Below, piece after piece: positions 46,244-54,999 of a stretch of 64,000 nt of DNA. How positions within the stretch are numbered: the first letter of the stretch is position 1; each line of letters starts with the position of its first letter. The notes below the pieces were generated by a model. That model was given only the letters and a program-made list of their open reading frames with translations. It ran no database searches and had not been told where the DNA came from. The DNA lies in the NCBI RefSeq assembly GCF_000819445.1, contig NZ_CP005286.1, forward strand, positions 1,550,001 through 1,614,000. Direction: 5' to 3'. A program made the translations under genes and the position numbers. Origin of the DNA: Corynebacterium humireducens NBRC 106098 = DSM 45392. GTDB lineage: Bacteria > Actinomycetota > Actinomycetes > Mycobacteriales > Mycobacteriaceae.

Positions 46244-47026
46244 ATGACCCAGACCACACCTGCTTCGGATCATGTTCCACAGAACACCGGCACGCCCATG
46301 ATCCGGATGACGGACGTGCAGAAGTACTTCGATGACTTCCAGGCACTCAAGGACATCAACCTCGAGGTCCCCAAGGGCCAGGTCGTCGTCGTCCTCGGGC
46401 CCTCCGGCTCCGGCAAGTCCACCCTGTGCCGCACGATCAACCGCCTCGAGACCATCGAGTCCGGCACCATCGAGATCGACGGTGTCCTCCTCCCCGAGGA
46501 GGGCCGCGACCTGGCCCGGCTGCGCGCCGACGTCGGCATGGTCTTCCAGTCCTTCAACCTCTTCCCGCACCTGACCATCAAGGACAACGTCACCCTCGGC
46601 CCGATGAAGGTCCGGAAGATGAAGAAGGCGGACGCCGAGAAACGCGCCATGACCCTGCTGGAACGCGTCGGCATCGCCAACCAGGCCAGCAAGTACCCGG
46701 CGCAGCTGTCCGGTGGACAGCAGCAGCGCGTCGCCATCGCACGTGCGTTGGCGATGAACCCGAAGATCATGCTTTTCGACGAACCGACCTCCGCCCTCGA
46801 CCCCGAGATGGTCAATGAGGTCCTCGACGTCATGGCCAGCCTGGTCAAGGAAGGCATGACCATGGTGGTGGTCACCCACGAGATGGGGTTCGCGCGTCGC
46901 GCCGCGGACCGGGTCCTGTTCATGGCCGACGGAGCGATCGTCGAGGACGACACTCCGGAGGAGTTCTTCACCAATCCGAAGACGGACCGCGCCAAGGACT
47001 TCCTCGGCAAGATCCTCTCCCACTGA
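46244..47026 (+). CDS. gluA: glutamate ABC transporter ATP-binding protein
   Basis: A 260-residue ATPase of the polar amino-acid importer family. Walker [10 protein letters not shown] (52-60), signature LSGGQ (154-158), Walker B IMLFDEP (174-180) and the switch His in VTHEMGFA. The C. glutamicum protein starts at the residue equivalent to ATG 46298, 18 codons later; ATG 46244 is preferred here because TAAGAT lies six bases before it. First gene of gluABCD, the glutamate uptake system. Confidence 0.93.
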   Translation: MTQTTPASDHVPQNTGTPMIRMTDVQKYFDDFQALKDINLEVPKGQVVVVLGPSGSGKSTLCRTINRLETIESGTIEIDGVLLPEEGRDLARLRADVGMVFQSFNLFPHLTIKDNVTLGPMKVRKMKKADAEKRAMTLLERVGIANQASKYPAQLSGGQQQRVAIARALAMNPKIMLFDEPTSALDPEMVNEVLDVMASLVKEGMTMVVVTHEMGFARRAADRVLFMADGAIVEDDTPEEFFTNPKTDRAKDFLGKILSH

Positions 47027-47078
47027 TCCCCCTGATCCCCCTCATTCACGCAACTTTCACAGCAAAGGAACCAAGACA

Positions 47079-47954
47079 ATGAAGCGCAACATCTACCGCC
47101 TCACCGCCCTCACCTCCACCGTCGTCCTCGCCGGCGTCACCCTCGCCGCCTGTGGCGACTCCTCCGGCGGCGGTGACGGCATGCTCGCCGCCATCGAGTC
47201 CGGCAACGTCACCATCGGCACCAAGTACGACCAGCCGGGCCTCGGCCTGCGCAACCCGGACGGTTCCATGGCCGGCCTCGACGTCGACATCGCCGAGTAC
47301 ATCGTCAACCACATCGCCGAGGACAAGGGTTGGGACGCCCCGACCATCACCTGGCGTGAGACCCCCTCCGCGCAGCGTGAAACCCTCATCCAGAACGGCG
47401 AGGTCGACCTCATCGCCGCGACCTACTCCATCAACAAGGGCCGCTCCGAGTCCGTCAACTTCGGTGGCCCCTACCTCATCACCCACCAGGCGCTGCTCGT
47501 GCGTGAGAGCGAGACGGAGATCTCCGACCTCGAGTCCCTCGACGGCAAGATCCTCTGCTCCGTCACCGGCTCCACCCCGGCACAGAAGGTCAAGGACGCC
47601 CTCCCAGGTGTCCAGCTGCAGGAGTACGACACCTACTCCTCGTGTGTCGAGGCACTGCGCCAGGGCAACATCGACGCAATGACCACCGACGCCACCATCC
47701 TGCTCGGCTACTCCGCGCAGGCCCCGGGCCAGTTCAAGGTCATCGAGATGGAGAAGGACGGCGCCCCGTTCACCAACGAGTACTACGGCGTCGGCCTGGC
47801 CAAGGACGACTCCGAGGGCACCGACGCCATCAACGCGGCCCTCACCGAGCTCCACGAGTCCGGCGAGTTCGACAACCTGCTGCAGAAGAACCTCGGTGGT
47901 GACGAGGCCGTTGCACCGGGCACGCCGGGCGACCTGTCCTTCCTCGACAACTAG
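47079..47954 (+). CDS. gluB: glutamate-binding lipoprotein
   Basis: A 291-residue substrate-binding protein anchored to the outer face of the membrane. Signal peptide 1-24 with lipobox LAAC and acylated Cys25; the rest is a family 3 solute-binding fold (GTKYDQPGLG ... MAGLDVDIAEYI ... SINKGRSESVNFGGPY). ATG 47079 has AAAGGA upstream. 52 bases after gluA and 24 before gluC. Confidence 0.95.
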   Translation: MKRNIYRLTALTSTVVLAGVTLAACGDSSGGGDGMLAAIESGNVTIGTKYDQPGLGLRNPDGSMAGLDVDIAEYIVNHIAEDKGWDAPTITWRETPSAQRETLIQNGEVDLIAATYSINKGRSESVNFGGPYLITHQALLVRESETEISDLESLDGKILCSVTGSTPAQKVKDALPGVQLQEYDTYSSCVEALRQGNIDAMTTDATILLGYSAQAPGQFKVIEMEKDGAPFTNEYYGVGLAKDDSEGTDAINAALTELHESGEFDNLLQKNLGGDEAVAPGTPGDLSFLDN

Positions 47955-47978
47955 CAGACCGCCGACTAGGAGTCCCTC

Positions 47979-48665
47979 ATGACGACGCTATGGGCCGAGC
48001 TCGGTCCCCGGTTGTGGCCGGCCTTCTGGCTGACCATCCAGCTGACGGTCTACTCCGCCATCGGGTCGATGATCCTCGGTACCATTCTCACCGCCATGAG
48101 GGTCTCCCCCGTGAAGATCCTGCGCGGGTTGGCCACGTTCTACATCAACACGGTCCGTAACACCCCGCTCACCCTGATCATCATCTTCTGTTCCTTCGGC
48201 CTGTACCAGAACCTCGGTCTGGTCCTGGCCGACCGGACCTCCCCCACCTTCCTGGTGGACAACAACTTCCGGCTCGCGGTGCTCGGCTTCGTGCTCTACA
48301 CCTCGGCTTTCGTGGCCGAGTCACTGCGCTCCGGCATCAACACCGTCCACTTCGGGCAGGCGGAGGCCGCCCGTTCCCTGGGTCTGTCCTTCGGCCAGAT
48401 CTTCGGCAACATCGTCTTCCCGCAGGCCGTCCGCGCCGCGATCATCCCCCTGGGCAACACCCTCATCGCCCTGACCAAGAACACCACCATCGCCTCGGCG
48501 ATCGGCGTGGCGGAGGCCTCGCTGCTCATGAAGTCGACGATCGAGAACCACGCCAACATGCTCTTCGTGGTGTTCGGCATCTTCGCCCTCGGCTTCATCG
48601 TCCTCACCCTGCCCACCGGCCTGGCCCTCGGCCGGCTGTCCGACCGGATGGCGGTGAGGAAATAA
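47979..48665 (+). CDS. gluC: glutamate ABC transporter permease GluC
   Basis: A 228-residue inner-membrane permease of the HisMQ type with about five spans; the EAA-like coupling loop [20 protein letters not shown] (about 127-146) contacts GluA. Start ATG 47979 after GGAG. The stop TAA overlaps the gluD start (TAATG). Confidence 0.94.
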   Translation: MTTLWAELGPRLWPAFWLTIQLTVYSAIGSMILGTILTAMRVSPVKILRGLATFYINTVRNTPLTLIIIFCSFGLYQNLGLVLADRTSPTFLVDNNFRLAVLGFVLYTSAFVAESLRSGINTVHFGQAEAARSLGLSFGQIFGNIVFPQAVRAAIIPLGNTLIALTKNTTIASAIGVAEASLLMKSTIENHANMLFVVFGIFALGFIVLTLPTGLALGRLSDRMAVRK

Positions 48666-49603
48666 TGTCCGTACGCGCGACAGTGCTCTACGACGCCCCC
48701 GGGCCCCGTGGTCGTCGCAACAACGTCATCTTCACCGTCCTCACCGCGGTGCTCACCGCCCTGGTACTCGGCTGGATCATCTGGACCCTCAACGACAACG
48801 GCCAGCTCACCGCCGCCAAGTGGATGCCGTTCCTCGACTCCCTCACCTGGCGGACGTACATCCTGCCGGGCCTGTGGGGCACCCTGAAGTCCGCCTTCGC
48901 GTCCATCATCCTGGCGATGATCCTCGGTGTGCTGCTCGGCCTGGGCCGCCTCTCCGAGATGGCGTGGCTGCGCTGGATCTGCGCGGTGATCGTCGAGTTC
49001 TTCCGCGCCATCCCGGTGCTGCTGCTCATGATCTTCGCGTACCAGATGTTCGCCATCTACCGCATGGTCCCGCCCCGGGAGCTGGCGTTCGCGGCGGTCG
49101 TCTTCGGCCTGACGATGTACAACGGCTCCGTCATCGCGGAGATCCTCCGTTCCGGCATCAAGTCCCTGCCGAAGGGGCAGACCGAGGCCGCCCGCGCGCT
49201 CGGCATGTCCCACTCGCAGACGATGCGCACGATCCTCCTGCCGCAGGCGATCGCCGCCATGCTGCCGGCGCTCATCGCGCAGATGGTCATCGCCCTGAAG
49301 GACTCCGCGCTCGGCTACCAGATCGGCTACGTCGAGGTGGTCCGTTCCGGCATCCAGACGGCGTCCGTGAACCAGAACTTCCTGGCCTCGCTGACAGTCG
49401 TGGCGATCATCATGATCCTCATCAACTGGGCGCTCACCTCGCTGGCGCAGCGCATCGAGCGGCAGCTGCGCGCCGGCCGCGCCCGCCGCAACATCATCGC
49501 CAAGGTGCCCGAGCTCCCCGACCAAGGCCTCGACACCAAGGACAACGTCAACGTCGACTGGCACGACCCCGACTACGTCGAGATCAAGAACCCGGGCCAG
49601 TAA
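48665..49603 (+). CDS. gluD: glutamate ABC transporter permease GluD
   Basis: A 312-residue permease partner of GluC with about five spans and the coupling loop [20 protein letters not shown] (about 176-195). It is longer than I recall for the C. glutamicum protein (about 273), through a charged C-terminal tail of some 50 residues ending in an Asp-rich segment. Start overlaps gluC. A long hairpin follows. Confidence 0.94.
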   Translation: MSVRATVLYDAPGPRGRRNNVIFTVLTAVLTALVLGWIIWTLNDNGQLTAAKWMPFLDSLTWRTYILPGLWGTLKSAFASIILAMILGVLLGLGRLSEMAWLRWICAVIVEFFRAIPVLLLMIFAYQMFAIYRMVPPRELAFAAVVFGLTMYNGSVIAEILRSGIKSLPKGQTEAARALGMSHSQTMRTILLPQAIAAMLPALIAQMVIALKDSALGYQIGYVEVVRSGIQTASVNQNFLASLTVVAIIMILINWALTSLAQRIERQLRAGRARRNIIAKVPELPDQGLDTKDNVNVDWHDPDYVEIKNPGQ

Positions 49604-49616
49604 CCTTCCGTTTGCC

Positions 49617-49653
49617 GACGCCGCCGTCAACCCCCGTGGTTGGCGGCGGCGTC
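49617..49653. terminator. terminator between gluD and recX
   Basis: Sixteen-base stem (one wobble) GACGCCGCCGTCAACC with GGTTGGCGGCGGCGTC, five-base loop, between the convergent stops; it reaches the recX stop codon. Confidence 0.7.
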
Positions 49654-50230
49654 ACTGCAGTTGCGCGACCCGCTCCTCCAGGGCCTCCCGCGCGATGCGC
49701 AGGCTCATCCCCTGGTTGAATCCCCGCCGGGCCAGTACCCCGACGATCCGACGCAGCGCCTTGTCGGACTCGGCCCGGTCCTCCGGGACGGTACGCACGG
49801 AACGGGCCTTCTTCGCGGCGAGGCTGCGTGCCATGCTCTCCTCGTCCGCGGGGTCGATCTGCTCGAGGGCGGCGGCCCGGGTGCCGGCGTCGACGCCCTT
49901 GTCGCGGAGCTCGCGGTCGAGCACGCGCGCGGACTTGCCGCGGCGGGCGTGCCGCTGGCGCACCCACTCCTGCGCGAAGACCGCGTCGTTGAGCAGGCCG
50001 ACGCCGGCGAGGTCGTCGAGGACGTCGTCGATGACCACCGGATCGAACTCGAGGTCCACCAGGCGGCCGCGCAGCTCGTGACGGGAACGCGCGCGGGCGT
50101 CGAGAAGCAGCAGTGCCCGGCGGCGTACCGCGGCCTTCGCCTCCTCGGCCTCGTGGTCGAAGAGGTTGCCGGGCGTGTACTCGGCAATCGCCGCCCGCAG
50201 CTGCGCGATCCTCTGTTCCTGGCTGGTCAC
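49652..50230 (-). CDS. recX: RecA regulator RecX
   Basis: A 192-residue protein that binds and restrains RecA filaments. It is basic and all-helical with the RecX three-helix repeats, for example [20 protein letters not shown] (about 49-68) and the matching block [23 protein letters not shown] 50230 lies 12 bases past the recA stop with an overlapping transcript expected; recA-recX is a typical operon. Confidence 0.92.
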   Translation of the reverse strand: MTSQEQRIAQLRAAIAEYTPGNLFDHEAEEAKAAVRRRALLLLDARARSRHELRGRLVDLEFDPVVIDDVLDDLAGVGLLNDAVFAQEWVRQRHARRGKSARVLDRELRDKGVDAGTRAAALEQIDPADEESMARSLAAKKARSVRTVPEDRAESDKALRRIVGVLARRGFNQGMSLRIAREALEERVAQLQ

Positions 50231-50242
50231 CGCTGCCCTCCC

Positions 50243-51370
50243 CTACTTGGCGGCGGCGCTGGCGGCCTCCGCCTCATCGTCGTCGAAGTCGACGTTCGGG
50301 ACCATGTCGACCGGGTCGTCGCTGAGGCTGTCCTCCTCCGTGGCGGCGTCCGGGCCGATGCCGAGCTTGCCGAAGATCTTGCGCTCGATCTCGTCGGCCA
50401 GCTCCGGGGTCTCCTTGAGCAGCAGGCGGGCCTTCTCCTTGCCCTGGCCGAGCTGGTCGCCCTCGTAGGTGTACCAGGAGCCGGACTTCTTCACGATGCC
50501 GTTCTCCACGCCCATGTCGATGATGGAGGACTCGCGGGAGATGCCCTCGCCGTAGATGATGTCGAACTCGGCGATCTTGAACGGCGGGGAGACCTTGTTC
50601 TTGACCACCTTGACGCGGGTGCGGTTGCCGATGGCGTCCTGGCCGTCCTTGAGGGTCTGGATCCGGCGGACGTCGAGTCGCACGGAGGCGTAGAACTTCA
50701 GGGCCTTGCCACCGGTGGTGGTCTCCGGGGAGCCGAACATGACGCCGATCTTCTCGCGCAGCTGGTTGATGAAGATGGCGGTGGTGCCCGAGGAGTGCAG
50801 CGCACCGGTCATCTTGCGCAGCGCCTGGCTCATGAGGCGGGCCTGGAGGCCGACGTGGGAGTCACCCATCTCGCCCTCGATCTCGGCCTTCGGGGTCAGC
50901 GCGGCGACGGAGTCGATGACGATGATGTCGATGGCGCCGGAACGCACGAGCATGTCGGCGATCTCGAGGGCCTGCTCACCGGTGTCCGGCTGGGACACGA
51001 GCAGGGCGTCGGTGTCCACGCCGAGCTTCTTGGCGTAGTCGGGGTCGAGCGCGTGCTCGGCGTCGATGAAGGCGGCGATGCCGCCGCCCTTCTGCGCCTG
51101 GGCGATGGCGTGGAGGGCCACGGTGGTCTTACCGGAGGACTCCGGGCCGTAGACCTCGATGATGCGGCCCCGCGGATAACCGCCGATGCCGAGCGCCACG
51201 TCGATGGCCGTGTTGCCGGAGGAGATGACCTGGATCGGCGGGCGGTTGTCGTCACCCAGGCGCATGACCGCGCCCTTGCCGAAGTCCTTCTCGATCATCG
51301 CCAGCGCTGCGTCGAGAGCCTTCTGGCGGTCATCGCCCTTGGCGGCGGTGGCCTTCTTCTTGGGTGCCAT
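50243..51370 (-). CDS. recA: recombinase RecA
   Basis: A 375-residue recombinase and co-protease of LexA. Walker A GPESSGKT (75-82), Walker B region [14 protein letters not shown], loop L1/L2 segments with [10 protein letters not shown] and [21 protein letters not shown], and a C-terminal acidic tail. ATG 51370 has AAGGAA eight bases upstream; a longer in-frame reading to 51454 has no ribosome binding site. A LexA operator candidate is 208 bases upstream, which implies a long leader. Followed by recX. Confidence 0.97.
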   Translation of the reverse strand: MAPKKKATAAKGDDRQKALDAALAMIEKDFGKGAVMRLGDDNRPPIQVISSGNTAIDVALGIGGYPRGRIIEVYGPESSGKTTVALHAIAQAQKGGGIAAFIDAEHALDPDYAKKLGVDTDALLVSQPDTGEQALEIADMLVRSGAIDIIVIDSVAALTPKAEIEGEMGDSHVGLQARLMSQALRKMTGALHSSGTTAIFINQLREKIGVMFGSPETTTGGKALKFYASVRLDVRRIQTLKDGQDAIGNRTRVKVVKNKVSPPFKIAEFDIIYGEGISRESSIIDMGVENGIVKKSGSWYTYEGDQLGQGKEKARLLLKETPELADEIERKIFGKLGIGPDAATEEDSLSDDPVDMVPNVDFDDDEAEAASAAAK

Positions 51371-51601
51371 GGTGACGGTTCCTTCTCTTGGGTGGTCGAT
51401 GGTGCCGGGGGTGCCGGTGTCGTCGGTTGCTGGGTCGGGTGTGCAAATGTCCACACCCTCTTAGACCCCGGTCTTCCCCGGAAGGATCCCGGTTCCGACA
51501 GGTCGGTCACGAGTGCGCGATCTGGGCCCCACCGTATCCACAGGGCGGGACATGAGGATCATCGACTTCGAACATACACGCACACCCGTTCGAACACAAC
51601 G
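51371..51601 (-). promoter_or_regulatory. recA upstream region
   Basis: 231 bases between the DUF3046 stop and recA. The distal end has a LexA operator candidate (51578-51593) with an additional TTCGAACA half-site beside it (51567-51574). The remaining 200 bases carry no open reading frame; if transcription starts at the operator, recA has a leader of about 190 bases. Confidence 0.5.
51578..51593 (-). promoter_or_regulatory. LexA operator (SOS box) of recA
   Basis: On the minus strand it begins TCGAAC and matches 11 of 14 defined positions of TCGAACA-NN-TGTTCGA. Confidence 0.6.
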
Positions 51602-51817
51602 TCAACGGCCTGGCAGGTCGCGACCCAGACGGCGCTCCTCGGGGACGTCGAAGTCCCGGCAGACCTCCTCCCAGACGCGCCGCAGGTCAACGCCGTCCTC
51701 GACGAGGTCCCCGACCACCCCGCCGAGACCGGCGAGGTAGTGGCTGTGGACGATGTGGCGGGCCTTCGCCCGTCCGAACTCGTCCGCGAGCAGTTCATGG
51801 AATTCCGCCAGTCGCAT
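51602..51817 (-). CDS. DUF3046 protein
   Basis: A 71-residue helical protein. The opening MRLAEFHELLADEFGRAKA and the later V-x-x-A/L-x-x-G spacing with VWEEVCRDFDVP match DUF3046, a family found directly upstream of recA in many actinobacteria, function unknown. TACCAT (51824-51829, minus strand) is six bases before ATG 51817, so the mRNA is predicted leaderless. Divergent from bioY. Confidence 0.8.
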   Translation of the reverse strand: MRLAEFHELLADEFGRAKARHIVHSHYLAGLGGVVGDLVEDGVDLRRVWEEVCRDFDVPEERRLGRDLPGR

Positions 51818-51865
51818 GCCACGATGGTACCGACACGCCATCCACAGGCGCCCCGGACACCGTGC

Positions 51866-51888
51866 TGAACGGCGTTCAATGCTATCGT
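51866..51888 (+). promoter_or_regulatory. BioQ-type operator and leaderless promoter of bioY
   Basis: TGAAC-GGC-GTTCA (51866-51878) is a perfect dyad fitting the BioQ site TGAAC-N3-GTT(A/C)(C/A) of C. glutamicum. TATCGT (51883-51888) is a -10 seven bases before the bioY ATG. The operator covers the region just upstream of the -10, where a bound repressor would block polymerase. Confidence 0.65.
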
Positions 51889-51895
51889 TTCCGCC

Positions 51896-52486
51896 ATGAC
51901 CACTGCTGCACGCCCCGCCCGCACCTCCCGTTCCGCGGTGCAGGATCTGGCCTACATCGCCGTCTTCGCCGCACTCATCATCGTGCTGGCCTTCGTGTCC
52001 ATCCCGGTCGGAGCCGCCGGAGTCCCGATCGTCCTGCAGAACGCGGCGATCGTCCTCGCCGGCCTCGTCCTCGGTGGACGCCGCGGCTTCCTCGCTGCCG
52101 CCCTCTTCCTCTTCCTCGGCCTCATCGGACTGCCGGTCCTCGCCGGTGGCCGCACCACCCTCTCCGCCCTGGCCGGCCCGACCGTCGGCTACCTCGTCGG
52201 CTACCTCGTCTCCGCCGGCGTCGTCGGGCTCATCGCCTACCGCGCGCGCCCGCGCAAGCGCGGTGAGCAGGCCATCTGGTTCACCGTCGCCGCCGTCGTC
52301 GGACTCCTCCTCCAGTACACCCTCGGGGCGCTCGGCCTCGTGTGGCGTGCGGGCCTGTCCCTCACGGAGTCGATCATCGCCCAGGGTGCCTTCATCCTCC
52401 CGGACGTCGCCAAGTTCGCCTTCATGGTCGTCATCGCCCTCGGCATCCACGCTGCCTTCCCGGATCTGCTGGCACGTCGTAAGTAA
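51896..52486 (+). CDS. bioY: biotin ECF transporter substrate-binding component BioY
   Basis: A 196-residue membrane protein with about six spans that binds biotin. The conserved loop segments VPIVLQNAAIVLAGLVLG (about 43-60) and GLPVLAGGRTTLSALAGPTVGYLVGY are BioY hallmarks. Corynebacteria of this group are biotin auxotrophs, so bioYMN is the uptake route. ATG 51896 is predicted leaderless. Stop overlaps bioM (TAATG). Confidence 0.95.
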   Translation: MTTAARPARTSRSAVQDLAYIAVFAALIIVLAFVSIPVGAAGVPIVLQNAAIVLAGLVLGGRRGFLAAALFLFLGLIGLPVLAGGRTTLSALAGPTVGYLVGYLVSAGVVGLIAYRARPRKRGEQAIWFTVAAVVGLLLQYTLGALGLVWRAGLSLTESIIAQGAFILPDVAKFAFMVVIALGIHAAFPDLLARRK

Positions 52487-53175
52487 TGCCCACGATCACC
52501 TTCGAGGACGTCTCCGTCACCTTCGACGGGGACGTCTCCCCCACTCTCGACCGGATCTCGCTCACCCTCGACGAGCACCGCATCGGCGTCATCGGCGCGA
52601 ACGGCTCCGGCAAGTCGACGCTCGCCCGCCTCATCAACGGCCTCGGTGAGCCCACCTCCGGGCGCGTGCTTGTCGACGCCGCCGACGTCACCCGCCACGG
52701 CCGCGACATCCGCCGCCGCGTCGGCTTCGTGTTCTCCGACGCGGAGAACCAGATCGTCATGCCCCAGGTGCGTGACGACGTCGCCTTCTCCCTCCGCCGC
52801 CTGAAGCTCTCCCGCGCTGAGCGGGACGCGCGTGTCGACGCCGCCCTCGCCCGCTTCGGCCTCACCGACCTCGCCGAGAACTCCCCGCACACCCTCTCGG
52901 GCGGGCAGAAGCAGCTGCTGGCGCTGGCGTCGGTGCTGGTCATCGAGCCGGACCTCATCATCGCCGACGAGCCGACCACCCTGCTCGACCTGCGTAACCG
53001 GGCCCGCATCGCCCGCGAGTTCGCCGCCCTCGACCAGCAGCTCATCGTGGTCACCCACGACCTGGACATCCTCGCGGACTTCGACCGCGTGATCTGCCTC
53101 GACGACGGCCGCGTCATCGCCGACGGCTCCCCCACCGAGGTCTGCGCCCACTACCGTTCCCTGATGCTCGCATGA
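52486..53175 (+). CDS. bioM: biotin ECF transporter ATPase BioM
   Basis: A 229-residue ABC ATPase energising BioY. Walker A GANGSGKS (37-44), Q-loop near QIVMPQVRDD, signature LSGGQ (137-141), Walker B LIIADEP (157-163) and switch His in VVTHDLDIL. Overlaps bioY by one base and bioN by four (ATGA), so all three are translationally coupled. Confidence 0.94.
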   Translation: MPTITFEDVSVTFDGDVSPTLDRISLTLDEHRIGVIGANGSGKSTLARLINGLGEPTSGRVLVDAADVTRHGRDIRRRVGFVFSDAENQIVMPQVRDDVAFSLRRLKLSRAERDARVDAALARFGLTDLAENSPHTLSGGQKQLLALASVLVIEPDLIIADEPTTLLDLRNRARIAREFAALDQQLIVVTHDLDILADFDRVICLDDGRVIADGSPTEVCAHYRSLMLA

Positions 53176-53783
53176 GGAACATCCCGCTGGGCGTCTACCT
53201 GCCGGGAACCACCCCCATCCACCGCCTCCCCGCCGGCTGGAAGTTCCTGTTCCTCCTCACCTTCATCCTGCTCTCGACCTTTCTGGTGAAGACGCCCCTC
53301 GTGGCGGCGGGCTGGCTGGCGGCCGTCGCGCTCGGCTACGTCGTGGCGCGCGTGCCGCTGCGCACCGCCCTCGGACAGACCCTGCCCGTCCTGCCGGTGC
53401 TGCTCGTCCTCGGTGCCTTCCAGTGGTGGCAGCGGGGCTGGGAGTTCGCGCTGACCACCGTGCTGGTCCTCTTCGCCTCGGTGGCTGCGGCAGCCCTGCT
53501 CACACTGACCACGACCATCGCCGAACTCATGGGCGCCGTGGAACGCGGCCTCTCCCCCTTCGCACGGTTCGGCCTGCCCGTCGAGACGATCTCCCTCGCG
53601 GTGTCACTCACGCTGCGTCTCATCCCCCTGCAGCTGGCCACCGTCCACGAGGTGCTGGCCGCCCGGAAGGCCCGCGGCGCCGGGTTCTCCGTCGCCGCGT
53701 TCGGCACCCCCGTGCTCGTGCGCTCCATCCGCCGCGCCCGCCTGCTCGCGGAGGCGCTCATCGCCCGCGGCGTCGGCGACTAG
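53172..53783 (+). CDS. bioN: biotin ECF transporter transmembrane component BioN
   Basis: A 203-residue EcfT-type protein with about five spans. The two coupling helices carry the family Ala-Arg-Gly motifs ARG at 167-169 and 198-200. ATG 53172 overlaps bioM. The stop codon TAG (53781-53783) is inside the CTAG duplication of the IS5 element; the frame is untouched but the operon's terminator has been displaced by 1 kb. Confidence 0.93.
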   Translation: MRNIPLGVYLPGTTPIHRLPAGWKFLFLLTFILLSTFLVKTPLVAAGWLAAVALGYVVARVPLRTALGQTLPVLPVLLVLGAFQWWQRGWEFALTTVLVLFASVAAAALLTLTTTIAELMGAVERGLSPFARFGLPVETISLAVSLTLRLIPLQLATVHEVLAARKARGAGFSVAAFGTPVLVRSIRRARLLAEALIARGVGD

Positions 53784-53800
53784 AGGGTGTTACGAAAGTC
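53784..53800 (+). repeat. left inverted repeat of IS5 element
   Basis: AGGGTGTTACGAAAGTC, matches the complement of 54772-54788 except for one base. Confidence 0.85.
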
Positions 53801-54677
53801 GTTTCAGCCAGTAGCGGATATTCGCCAACTGCACCGTGGCCTCGAAATGCACCGCTAACTTGTCGAAACGCGTGGCACACCCACGATGCTGCTTGATCCG
53901 GTTGATACCCCGCTCCACGGCATTACGCCGCTGGTAAGCCACGGCATCGAAGGCAGGGGGTCGGCCACCGGCCGACCCCCTGCGCCGACGGTTGGCGACC
54001 TGGTCCTTCGGCTGGGAGATCGTCGCCTTGATCCCCCGCGCCCGCAACCACGCCCGGTTCGCCCGTGAGGAATACGCCTTGTCCGCCAACACCCGCTCGG
54101 GTCGTTTCCGCGGCCGACCACGCGTGGCGGACGGCACCCGGATTTTCTCCAGTACCCGCACCATCTGTGGACCATCACCGGCTTGACCTGGGGTGATCGC
54201 AAAGGACAGCACCCCGCAGTCAGCGTCAATGGCCACATGGATCTTGGTCGACCACCCGCCCCGCGAGCGGCCGAACCCATGATGATCCGGCTCCCCCGGG
54301 TGGCGGAGGGGGCTGTCTTTCCGTGCACCCGCGGCGTGGATATGTCCACGGGTGGTTGTGGAATCCACGCTGACCTCCCAGGAGGGTTTTCCTTTCTCCT
54401 GGGCGTGGGTGAGCAGCCGGGTGTGCACGTTCTCCCATACTCCGTTGGCCCGCAGCCGGGCGAACAGATCGTGGACCCGCCACCAGGGGCCGTAGCGCTC
54501 ATGGACGTCGCGCCACGGGCAGCCGGTGCGGATGCGAAAGAAGATGCCGTTGACCAGGGACCGTAGGTCCCAGGTGCGGGGGCGTCCCCGCCGTGACGGG
54601 GCCGGTAGCAGTGGGACAAGCAGGTCCCATTCAGCGTCGGTGAGGTCATGGCGTGCTGAGGGCGGTACAGTAGGCAA
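53790..54677 (-). CDS. IS5-family transposase
   Basis: A 295-residue transposase with the N-terminal DUF4096 block (GRPRTWDLRSLVNGIFFRI, about 31-49) and the DDE catalytic triad Asp105 (SVDSTTTRG), Asp199 (LADKAYSS) and Glu255 (RRNAVERGINRIKQ). One continuous frame, unlike many relatives that need a programmed frameshift. The start codon appears to be TTG at 54677; a different start cannot be excluded. Confidence 0.9.
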   Translation of the reverse strand: MPTVPPSARHDLTDAEWDLLVPLLPAPSRRGRPRTWDLRSLVNGIFFRIRTGCPWRDVHERYGPWWRVHDLFARLRANGVWENVHTRLLTHAQEKGKPSWEVSVDSTTTRGHIHAAGARKDSPLRHPGEPDHHGFGRSRGGWSTKIHVAIDADCGVLSFAITPGQAGDGPQMVRVLEKIRVPSATRGRPRKRPERVLADKAYSSRANRAWLRARGIKATISQPKDQVANRRRRGSAGGRPPAFDAVAYQRRNAVERGINRIKQHRGCATRFDKLAVHFEATVQLANIRYWLKRLS

Positions 54678-54771
54678 CGAGGGTTTCCTTGCAAGCGTTG
54701 ATGATTCGACACCAACAGCGTGCGCGGGGAGACCCTCGTTGCTGTTTATGACACGCCGGTCTCACTCACCG

Positions 54772-54788
54772 GATTTTCGTAACACCCT
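54772..54788 (-). repeat. right inverted repeat of IS5 element
   Basis: Complement reads AGGGTGTTACGAAAATC. Confidence 0.85.
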
Positions 54789-54805
54789 CTAGTCCCCCAG
54801 GCACA

Positions 54806-54839
54806 ACGCGGCCCCGGAACCTCAGTTCCGGGGCCGCGT
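54806..54839. terminator. strong terminator, original bioYMN end
   Basis: Perfect 15-bp stem ACGCGGCCCCGGAAC / GTTCCGGGGCCGCGT with a four-base loop. It lies 18 bases right of the IS5 element and by position would have ended bioYMN before the insertion; now it faces the tail of the micro-ORF at 54853. Confidence 0.75.
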
Positions 54840-54852
54840 CAGGTGCTGCCGG

Positions 54853-54930
54853 TTACACGTACGGGATGAACGGGAGGGAGGACAGGAGGGTGTACAGGGC
54901 CAGGGGGATGGAGGAGAGAAGTGCGCTCAT
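54853..54930 (-). CDS. 25-residue hydrophobic micro-ORF
   Basis: Encodes MSALLSSIPLALYTLLSS followed by seven residues (LPFIPYV), a short hydrophobic peptide able to span or lie in a membrane. The -10 TAGGCT (54937-54942, minus strand) is six bases before the ATG, the same spacing as at other leaderless genes here, and a strong hairpin follows the stop. No homologue known to me. It could be a small membrane protein, a type I toxin-like peptide or chance. Confidence 0.4.
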   Translation of the reverse strand: MSALLSSIPLALYTLLSSLPFIPYV

Positions 54931-54936
54931 GACATC

Positions 54937-54942
54937 AGCCTA
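54937..54942 (-). promoter_or_regulatory. leaderless promoter of 25-residue ORF
   Basis: TAGGCT on the minus strand, six bases before the ATG. Confidence 0.35.
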
Positions 54943-54999
54943 ACGTGAAAGTGGTGGAGGCGCCGCAGACGATCGGGCAGTCGGCGCCGGGGACGAAAA

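Larger units (their letters stand above)
53784..54788 (-). mobile_element. complete IS5-family insertion sequence
   Basis: A 1005-base element with about 17-bp inverted repeats beginning AGGGTGTTACGAAA (one mismatch), flanked by CTAG on both sides (53780-53783, 54789-54792), read as a 4-bp duplication. It contains a single transposase gene whose stop lies inside the left repeat. The intact ends and gene suggest a recent, possibly active copy. Because CTAG is a palindrome, it cannot be told apart from an extension of the repeats. Confidence 0.88.

Noticed and set aside
53855..54715. Second IS5 frame suggesting a programmed frameshift transposase
   Set aside because: The 295-codon frame alone contains the N-terminal block and the full DDE triad; the other frame has no motifs.
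54924..54942. Possible DtxR box over the 25-residue ORF promoter
   Set aside because: Core matches 8 of 9 positions but the arms fail (about 13 of 19 overall); not distinguishable from the -10.
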